Made by a program: the position numbers and the translations under genes
The notes under the pieces: generated by a model
Seen by the model: the letters and a program-made list of their open reading frames with translations, nothing else
Told to the model about the DNA's origin: nothing
Databases searched by the model: none
Shown here: one piece after another, positions 27,203-32,853 of the stretch
How the letters are laid out: each line of letters starts with the position of its first letter
Position numbering within the stretch: the first letter of the stretch is position 1
DNA from: Actinomycetes bacterium
GTDB taxonomy: Bacteria > Actinomycetota > Actinomycetes > Propionibacteriales > Nocardioidaceae
DNA length: 32,853 nucleotides
Direction of reading: 5' to 3'
Assembly (NCBI GenBank): GCA_029779385.1
Contig: JAKPAQ010000263.1
Coordinates: 1-32,853, forward strand

Positions 27203-27251
27203 GGGACCCAAACCAATACGTCGCTTGGGATATCTTCAGTAGATCGTCGGA

Positions 27252-27264
27252 CGGCTGCCAGCCG
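27252..27264. terminator. Possible hairpin between convergent operons
   Basis: CGGCT-GCC-AGCCG is a 5-bp GC stem with a 3-nt loop, in the 68-bp gap between the potassium channel gene and the convergent membrane gene. No T tract follows on either strand. Nothing else is visible in that gap. Confidence 0.25.
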
Positions 27265-27269
27265 CAACC

Positions 27270-28511
27270 TCAACTAGCTGCCGCCACCGGGGCTGAAGAA
27301 TCCGAGTCGCTTTGAGTGGGCGCCTGAGTGCTTCGGCCCGCTCCGACCAGCAGTTGGAGAATGGCGAGCAGCACCAGCGCCAATGCCAATGACCACCACC
27401 AGCGCTCGGGTGACATTTCATTGCCCCAAGCCAGAACGACGACCGCAATGCCGACGGCGACGCACCTGAGCCAGCGAACATTCTCCGAAACCCAAGGCCA
27501 ACCGAAATCAAGCTTTTCACCGACTGCGCTTCCGGCTTGGTCCAACCCTTCGACCACGCTCGAGCGCACTGCCGAACCTGTGCGATTCGTGCCGGCGAAC
27601 CAACCGCCCGCAATGAGCGTCAAGCCCAGCAACAGCACAACCTGACGGCCTTGCTCAAGGTAGGTGACGAGCGTTTGGTAGAAGACGGTGCTCGCAGGAC
27701 CGAAGGTCGTTCCTGAGAGTCCGTTCGCGAACAACTGCTGCCCGATCGTCACCGCGAAGCCGAGCAGAATTGCGTTGACGGCGATCACCGCGCCGACCGC
27801 GACGGTCGCTCGTGCCTTTCGGCGGGCCAGCAGGACTGTCCCGAGGTACAGCGCACCGACCAAGGGCAAGAGCCAGCGCGCGACCGGATTTGAGAAGGCG
27901 TAGATCGTGCGCAGTTGCTGCACTCGCGGCGCCTCCATCAGCACAATCTGGCGATCGGCCTGCGGGATCGGCACGTTCTCCACGAACGTCATTCCGCGAT
28001 CGACGAGGCGAGCCTTCACTTGATCGACAACCTCAGTCACGTCTAGGACGACTTCGTCGCCCTGAAGGCTGACTGCGCCACCGCTGCGACCCTCCATGAT
28101 CCGCTGGAATGCCTGCTGGGCGCGAACGTTGATCCGCATCCAAAGATCAGCGAATGCATCAGACGCAATGAATTCACGCACTTGCCGGTCGATCGCGCTA
28201 TCAATCGCACCGGCCATCGGTGCGGCTAGCAGCTCGAGTCGCGGGGCTTGGTCCTTGAAGTTGGCAAAAGCTTCTTTGAGCATCGCCTCAACGTCGACCT
28301 GGTCTGAGATCGCCGCAGTGACGCGGGTGGCGATCACTTCCTGGACTTGAGGCTGGTGTACCAAAGGCCCGACCGTTTGGATATATCGGTCAGCGTCGTT
28401 GAGCGTCCGCTGACCCCAGTACGCGATTGCCGCTGGAGCGGTCAACAACGCGGCAAGGACGAGACACAGCACTGAGGCTATGGCCCGCCCGCGGTTGGAT
28501 TCTGTATTCAT
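27270..28511 (-). CDS. Actinobacterial membrane protein with a large extracytoplasmic loop, function unknown
   Basis: This 413-residue protein has an N-terminal helix (about 9-30), a large hydrophilic segment of about 180 residues (LNDADRYIQTVGPLVHQPQV, SDAFADLWMRINVRAQQAFQ, GGAVSLQGDEVVLDVTEVVD), then about four helices (roughly 216-232, 238-260, 290-312 and 360-390). The order matches a common actinobacterial membrane family with no named function. The ATG at 28511 overlaps the YihY-type gene stop (ATGA), so it is the third gene of a coupled run. The C-terminal tail is Ser/Asp/Ala-rich. It may act with its two upstream neighbours in the envelope. Confidence 0.8.
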   Translation of the reverse strand: MNTESNRGRAIASVLCLVLAALLTAPAAIAYWGQRTLNDADRYIQTVGPLVHQPQVQEVIATRVTAAISDQVDVEAMLKEAFANFKDQAPRLELLAAPMAGAIDSAIDRQVREFIASDAFADLWMRINVRAQQAFQRIMEGRSGGAVSLQGDEVVLDVTEVVDQVKARLVDRGMTFVENVPIPQADRQIVLMEAPRVQQLRTIYAFSNPVARWLLPLVGALYLGTVLLARRKARATVAVGAVIAVNAILLGFAVTIGQQLFANGLSGTTFGPASTVFYQTLVTYLEQGRQVVLLLGLTLIAGGWFAGTNRTGSAVRSSVVEGLDQAGSAVGEKLDFGWPWVSENVRWLRCVAVGIAVVVLAWGNEMSPERWWWSLALALVLLAILQLLVGAGRSTQAPTQSDSDSSAPVAAAS

Positions 28512-29431
28512 AGGTTGCTCTTCCTGTTGAAGTGATTATTCCGCGATTGCGAGCCTTGCGCATCACCCAGTTCGGCTGGTTCCTCGCCGCGCAGACGTTG
28601 GCCGATCGTCCCCTCGTCGCTCACGAGCACCTGTCCCAGAACCGCGGTCGCGACAAACACGAACGCGACCACGTAGAGCCACGCGAGGTAGGTGAACGCC
28701 ATGCCGATCGGGCCATACCGCTGCGAACTGACCTCGAGCGCCCAAGGTAGCCAAACCTCGGCCGCGGGCCGAATTAGCGACATGACTGCGGCAAATGCTG
28801 CCGCCCCTGGGAGCAACCACCGGGCCCGCACGAATCCGGTGAGCAGGATCCACGGCACAAAGGTCGCAACCGCGAAATCGGACACGAACGAGAGGACTGC
28901 TGTCCACAACGCTTGTGGTGGCAACAAACTGGCTCGTCCGATGAGTTCCTGTGCGATCACTACCGAAAGGAAAAGAACCATCACGACGGCGAGCCACCGC
29001 CAAGCCGCTCGTACACCCCACGATGGACGAGCGACCTGCCAGATCACCGCGAAAGTGCGCGTCAGTGCGCGAGACAAGCTCGTCGCCGAAACCACCACGA
29101 GCAGGATCCCGACGGCGCCGAAAGCCGAAGGGCTCGACCCTTGTACGGCCGCCTCGATAACCTCAGTGGACGACTCCGGTGCGCCAATCACCTCGGCGAC
29201 AGTCTGACTGTCAGCGGCACCGATGAAGGTAACCACCACGATGAGCAGCGGCAAAATCGAGGTGAAGAACTGGGCAGCAATCGTCATTGCCCGGTCAAAG
29301 ACCTCCACCCGCATAGTTGCGGCGACCGTCCTGACGAGGATACGGCCCACCCACATGGACAGAACCCATTCCGCGGCGTCGCGCACCCAAATAGGTAGGC
29401 GCTCTAGGGCGCCTTCCAACTGATCGGTCAT
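28508..29431 (-). CDS. YihY/BrkB-family membrane protein
   Basis: This 307-residue protein begins at the ATG at 29431, which overlaps the end of the AI-2E gene frame (ATGA). The upstream extension to 29479 is discarded. It has six likely transmembrane helices with the YihY pattern: AMTIAAQFFTSILPLLIVVV, ALTRTFAVIWQVARPSWGVR, RWLAVVMVLFLSVVIAQELI, then SFVSDFAVATFVPWILLTGF and YGPIGMAFTYLAWLYVVAFV. The family has no confirmed activity; early reports of RNase BN or serum resistance roles are not accepted for YihY. The C-terminal 45 residues are polar. Its neighbour genes are also membrane proteins, with translation coupled on both sides. Confidence 0.88.
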   Translation of the reverse strand: MTDQLEGALERLPIWVRDAAEWVLSMWVGRILVRTVAATMRVEVFDRAMTIAAQFFTSILPLLIVVVTFIGAADSQTVAEVIGAPESSTEVIEAAVQGSSPSAFGAVGILLVVVSATSLSRALTRTFAVIWQVARPSWGVRAAWRWLAVVMVLFLSVVIAQELIGRASLLPPQALWTAVLSFVSDFAVATFVPWILLTGFVRARWLLPGAAAFAAVMSLIRPAAEVWLPWALEVSSQRYGPIGMAFTYLAWLYVVAFVFVATAVLGQVLVSDEGTIGQRLRGEEPAELGDAQGSQSRNNHFNRKSNL

Positions 29432-30506
29432 GACTCCGACGAGGACGCAGATTGCCCAGAGATGAGCGGCAATGTCCACGAAAACTTGGGGTCGACCTCA
29501 ACCAGTACGGCCTTGAGCAACAGACTTAGCGGCACCGCCAGCAGTGCGCCTAACGGACCTAGCAACCAGGCCCAGAACACGAGCGACAGGAACGTCAACG
29601 TTGGCGTCAGGCCAACACTCTCGCCAACAACACGCGGTTGAATGATCGACTGGATTACGAGGTTCACAAGGCAGTACATAACGATAACCCCACCATCATT
29701 TTCGGTCCGCCCTCAAGCAGGCCGATCAGAGCCGGCGGGATCAAGCCAATAACGAACCCGATATTCGGGATGAAGTTCGTGACGAAAGCCAGCACGGCCC
29801 AGACGAAAGCACCCGGCACACCGATCACGTATAGCGCAACACCGTCGATCGCCGCGACGATCAGCCCGAAGATTGCGGCGACGAGCATGTAGGTGCGGGC
29901 GCCGGCGGCGAAATTCGAGAGCGCATTGACCGCGCCGCCGAATCCTCCGGCTAGATCCTTGATTCCTCGCCTCATCGAGTTCGTGTCGTAGGTCATGAAC
30001 AACAGCACCGTAAACAGGAAGAAGATATTCGTCAGGGCGCTGAGGGTTCCGCCGAGGAAAGACCCAACGAAGCCGAGGATTTGGCCAGGATCGAGTGCCT
30101 TGACGATCTGGGTGACTTGTGACTCCTTGACGCCAAAGTTCTGCAGCTGCTTAGCCACATTGTGGATGACGTCAGTCAGGCCAGCTGCGTACTGCGGAAG
30201 GAGCACGGCCAATTGCGCTACCGAAACGATCAGCGCCAACGTCAGGATCAGGATCAACAGGTAAGCCGCGATGAGCATGATCGTCGACACGGCCCACTCA
30301 GGCATGCGGGTTTGCTCAAGTCGCCGCCGGAACGGATGGGCCGTGACCGTGATAACCAACGCCAGAAACACCGGGCCAACGATGCTCGAGATCTCGTGGA
30401 GGCCAGAAAGAACGATGGTCAGCGCTGCCGCACCAACGAGGAAAACCCACACCGGGGAAATCCGACGAGATTTGTCGTCGGCGCCTGAGCCACTCGAAGT
30501 ACTCAT
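29428..30506 (-). pseudogene. AI-2E-family transporter gene, frameshifted (one base missing in a G run)
   Basis: The first frame, from the ATG at 30506 (strong AAGGAG on the minus strand), encodes 280 residues of an AI-2E/PerM-type transporter and stops at 29664, reading GGPKMMVGLSLCTAL. Family members continue about 75 residues further, and that part (MYCLVNLVIQSIIQPRVVGE, SVGLTPTLTFLSLVFWAWLL, GPLGALLAVPLSLLLKAVLV) is intact in another frame down to 29428. Adding one G to the GGGG run (29691-29688) joins both into 359 residues, with GVIVMYCLVN at the joint. The downstream YihY start overlaps the end of that second frame, which supports it as original. Inactivation, an assembly error or frameshifted translation are all possible. 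Confidence 0.85.
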
Positions 30507-30570
30507 CTGATCTCCTTTTTGTCGGCGTGGATTCATGTTCGCGCGGTTGTGCCGCAGGTGCAATAGTTCG

Positions 30571-30586
30571 AGCGAGCGCGCTCGCT
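30571..30586. repeat. 16-bp perfect palindrome between two membrane genes
   Basis: AGCGAGCG-CGCTCGCT is perfectly symmetric, 3 bp after the small membrane gene stop (30590) and 65 bp before the AI-2E start. As RNA it forms a six-bp GC stem with a CGCG loop, so it may be a terminator without T tract, or an operator for the AI-2E operon. Confidence 0.35.
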
Positions 30587-30589
30587 TAA

Positions 30590-31111
30590 TCAGTGAAGCA
30601 GGGTGTTTAGCGCCACCATGCACAGACCGAGGAGCGCCGCAAAGGTCGTCTCGGCCGCGACCCGCCAGCCAAGGACGCCGGCTAGGTGTGCGGCTAGGTA
30701 ACCGTACGCGGCCATCAGGACCACGGTGAGCCACAACCCGATCATCATTGCGGTCGCTAACTCAGCCCCGAGCACTAAAGCGGCGGTGCAGACCAAGAGC
30801 GCCGGTAGCCCTCCAAGGAGGATCGGGACTTCGTGGCGCGAGCCGGCGACAAGACGGACAGCTAGACGGTGGTGATCACCGTCGATCCCTTGACCCAGTG
30901 CGTACGTGTAGGCGTGAGTGAACCAGTAGATCACCAAGACGCCGGCCGCACTCAGCATGCTCAAGTCGGCTGGGGTTGTGTTCGCCATGAGCGCGAGAGT
31001 CGCACCCATGACAAGCGCACCGTGAATCATGGCGGCCGGGTGAAGGTCGGCGAGGCGACGAGCCAACCGAAAGCGGTAGCCGCGCGGTCCCGAAGTTCGA
31101 GGTTCGATCAT
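30590..31111 (-). CDS. Small multi-pass membrane protein of an actinobacterial family
   Basis: This protein of 173 residues (ATG at 31111) or 185 (GTG at 31147) has five likely helices (AAMIHGALVMGATLALMA; AGVLVIYWFTHAYTYALG; PILLGGLPALLVCTAALVLG; MIGLWLTVVLMAAYGYLAAH; TFAALLGLCMVALNTLLH). The H-x-Y motif in YWFTHAYTYALGQ and the end LGLCMVALNTLLH are conserved in a family of small membrane proteins with no known job. I prefer ATG 31111. It is 84 bp upstream of the AI-2E gene and separated by the 16-bp palindrome, and lies 226 bp after the phosphodiesterase gene. Confidence 0.65.
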   Translation of the reverse strand: MIEPRTSGPRGYRFRLARRLADLHPAAMIHGALVMGATLALMANTTPADLSMLSAAGVLVIYWFTHAYTYALGQGIDGDHHRLAVRLVAGSRHEVPILLGGLPALLVCTAALVLGAELATAMMIGLWLTVVLMAAYGYLAAHLAGVLGWRVAAETTFAALLGLCMVALNTLLH

Positions 31112-31337
31112 CGAAACGAAGCCTACCCCCAGCAAATGGAACGGCACGAAGTCTCATTCCACCGCGAACGTCCTCTCGCACGGGTCGCTCGCTGCCGGTT
31201 TAGTGGTAATGGGGTTCACAGACTCGTCGTGGCGGTGCGTTGCTTTCTTGGTGTCCTTTGTTGCCATCGCCGGGCGAGCAGCAGAGAAGTAGGCTCCCGC
31301 GCTCCGGCGCCATTGGCCGGCATTCAACCGTTTCGAA

Positions 31338-32853
31338 TCACTCGCCAGATACGGCCCAGGGTGCCCACGCTCGCAACTGACGGTGGATATTCCATGCACC
31401 GACTATTACCGGGGCGTGGCCCAACTCCGGAACGCTCTCGGTGAGGTTCGGGTCGATTGTCCAGTCGCGCGGGTAGATGATGACGGCCTCATTCTGCGGG
31501 CCACCAATGCCGCCGTGAGAACCGACCTGACCCTCGAACGCGTGGATGCCTCCAAGTTCGTCAACCGTTGAGATGATGACCAGGTCGCCAGCATCAGCAA
31601 GACCGTGCAGCCTTGCGAGGTCTTGGCCGGTGCGCGAGGGATAACCCGCGATCGGATCTTCGCCGACTACGTTCACGGCCGACCCCAACCTGCGACTGCC
31701 CCTTGGACCAAGAACGATTGGCTCACCGTCGTCATCAGTCGACATGACTAGGCCAACACCAGGCGAATCGAGCAGGCCCGAAATCAAAGCCGGCCAGCGC
31801 GCCGAAATCTCGGCGAGTTTCGGCCTGTTTTGCAGCCGCGGGAACCACACCATCGCCAGATTGCCGCCACCGGTGACGACTACCTCCGGATCGTCCGAAT
31901 CAGCTACCGCAGTCTCGGGTCGACGCTTGCCCTCGCCAACCACCGATGAAAGCAGCGCATTCATCGGGCCGAGTTCCTCACCGGATTCGGTGGTCGTCAG
32001 GAGGGGCGCTTCGTCACCATGGACACTCATCAACTCCGCAACCCGTTCGGGGAACGTGATGCCGGCGATCTGCTCGAACGTCGACCCGAGACTCTGGCCG
32101 TGGTCGGACAGCAGGACCAGGTCGTACTTGGTTCGTACAGATCTGGCGACACCCTCAAGGGCGGCCAGGACGCCGTCGAGTCCCTCGATCGCTCGCATCG
32201 CTTCAGGCCGCTCCGGGCCGGCGTGGTGGGCGATCTCGTCGTAGTCGACAAAATCGACGAAAATGATTGGTGACCCCGAAGCCATTTCCTCGGCCACCAA
32301 CGAGAGGTTGAGCTTTCGAAGCAGCACGTTCGTCAGCCCGCGCAACACGACATAGCCGCCCCGTCGCCTGATTCGCGGTTCGACGCCGCGCACGTTTTGG
32401 CGGTGCCCCTGGTACAGCTCCTTGAACACTTCGCCGACTGTCATAACAATCGCGCCAGGAAGCAGGAACGGCCGGATAAAAAACGACAAATACATCGACC
32501 CGGAGCCCATGTCCCGCATCCGAGTCGCCTTGCTGATCGTTAGGTATGCCCGCTTCGAGTCACCGGTATAGGTCGTGCTGATGGCGGTGCCGTTTCCCAG
32601 CAGACCTGACCCCTTGGGGAAACGCGACTCGACTAGGCGGGAGTCGGCCGGATTATTTGCCGCCAGCAGTTTTCCTGACCGGCGATCCCACCAGCGGAAG
32701 GCCGGCACCTCGGCGCTGCCGTGCAGGAAGCCCGCCATGCTTGCCGGTGTCGTGCACGGGATCGTGGCCCACCAGCTGGAAAGTGTGTGGCTGGAGCCGA
32801 TCCAGCGAGCGATATTGGGCGCCTGTCCACCGGCAATGGCCCGCCGCAAGACC
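31338..32853 (-). CDS. Phosphodiesterase / nucleotide pyrophosphatase-type hydrolase (alkaline phosphatase superfamily); N-terminus outside the window
   Basis: The minus-strand frame is open to the window edge and gives at least 504 residues. It resembles actinobacterial proteins that fuse a phage-holin-like membrane domain to a type I phosphodiesterase domain; only the latter is seen. Visible features: RRAIAGGQAPNIARWIGSSH, the TTPASMAGFLHGS region with the nucleophile Thr/Ser, metal-site Asp/His in FVDYDEIAHHAGPERPEA, SDHGQSLGST and GSHGGIGGPQNEAV. The substrate is unknown; nucleotides or lipid-linked phosphates are plausible. Its stop is followed by a 226-bp gap with no clear gene. The TTG at 32849 is only the first in-frame start inside the window. 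Confidence 0.8.
   Translation of the reverse strand, partial: VLRRAIAGGQAPNIARWIGSSHTLSSWWATIPCTTPASMAGFLHGSAEVPAFRWWDRRSGKLLAANNPADSRLVESRFPKGSGLLGNGTAISTTYTGDSKRAYLTISKATRMRDMGSGSMYLSFFIRPFLLPGAIVMTVGEVFKELYQGHRQNVRGVEPRIRRRGGYVVLRGLTNVLLRKLNLSLVAEEMASGSPIIFVDFVDYDEIAHHAGPERPEAMRAIEGLDGVLAALEGVARSVRTKYDLVLLSDHGQSLGSTFEQIAGITFPERVAELMSVHGDEAPLLTTTESGEELGPMNALLSSVVGEGKRRPETAVADSDDPEVVVTGGGNLAMVWFPRLQNRPKLAEISARWPALISGLLDSPGVGLVMSTDDDGEPIVLGPRGSRRLGSAVNVVGEDPIAGYPSRTGQDLARLHGLADAGDLVIISTVDELGGIHAFEGQVGSHGGIGGPQNEAVIIYPRDWTIDPNLTESVPELGHAPVIVGAWNIHRQLRAWAPWAVSGE

Noticed and set aside
28692..29398. Plus-strand frames inside the YihY gene
   Set aside because: The minus-strand gene has coherent transmembrane helices and ATGA coupling with neighbours. 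The plus frames are Arg/Ser/Thr-rich shadows.
29688..29691. Programmed -1 frameshift at the GGGG run
   Set aside because: The sequence GTG GGG TTA does not make an X XXY YYZ slippery heptamer, and no stem is evident downstream. I treat it as a frameshift mutation or sequencing error first.
31154..31267. 37-codon minus-strand ORF (MATKDTKKATHRHDESVNPI...) ending 6 nt before the GTG at 31147
   Set aside because: It has no clear Shine-Dalgarno, no recognised family and sits in a GC-rich gap. The position next to the membrane gene is suggestive but not enough to call a gene.

Overview
The window looks like a chromosomal segment of a moderately high-GC actinobacterium. The evidence is GC-rich sequence with GTG and TTG starts, an SCO4848-type small membrane protein, a DUF6325 plus SHOCT pair, an Mcr-type alpha-methylacyl-CoA racemase, an MSMEG/Mtb-style CsoR, an Abhydrolase_9 membrane hydrolase, and many genes whose -10-like hexamer lies only 6-8 nt before the start codon (leaderless transcripts). 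The order or genus cannot be fixed from the sequence alone. I found no rRNA, tRNA, CRISPR array, insertion sequence or prophage. No stretch above 300 bp lacks a gene.

Layout. 1-1.9 kb: start of a secreted (possibly SNase-type) protein, a divergent MerR regulator and a membrane protein. 1.9-5.2 kb: fatty/branched acyl-CoA genes (racemase then acyl-CoA dehydrogenase on the minus strand) divergent from an alpha/beta hydrolase, with a palindromic operator between them. 5.2-7.6 kb: a complete polar amino-acid ABC importer (binding protein, permease, ATPase). 7.8-9.4 kb: a HipBA-type toxin-antitoxin pair whose HipA has an altered catalytic loop. 9.5-13.2 kb: PadR regulator, SCO4848 membrane protein, NTF2-like protein coupled to 2,4-dienoyl-CoA reductase FadH, and DUF1697. 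13.3-15.6 kb: phosphoglycerate dehydrogenase SerA with a structured leader, an Lrp/AsnC regulator and a hotdog thioesterase. 15.6-18.3 kb: a textbook copper operon csoR-copZ-copA with its operator between the -35 and -10 boxes. 18.4-21.1 kb: a lipoprotein, a YbaY-like protein and an ABC exporter. 21.2-25.7 kb: a 7TM-PAS protein ending in a degenerate GGDEF domain, an aldehyde dehydrogenase, and an Abhydrolase_9 membrane hydrolase.

25.9-32.9 kb is a membrane/stress-type cluster: DUF6325, SHOCT and a two-TM potassium channel on the plus strand, facing a minus-strand series (a phosphodiesterase of the alkaline-phosphatase superfamily, a small membrane protein, an AI-2E-type transporter, a YihY/BrkB protein and a large-loop membrane protein). 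The last three are chained by ATGA overlaps. The AI-2E gene carries a one-base frameshift in a G run.

The most notable observations are the HipA catalytic-loop change, the dead GGDEF protein, the AI-2E frameshift, three operators that sit inside promoter spacers, and the widespread leaderless promoter layout. Most genes belong to known families; the best candidate for something undescribed is the 25.9-32.9 kb membrane cluster and the dead-GGDEF receptor.
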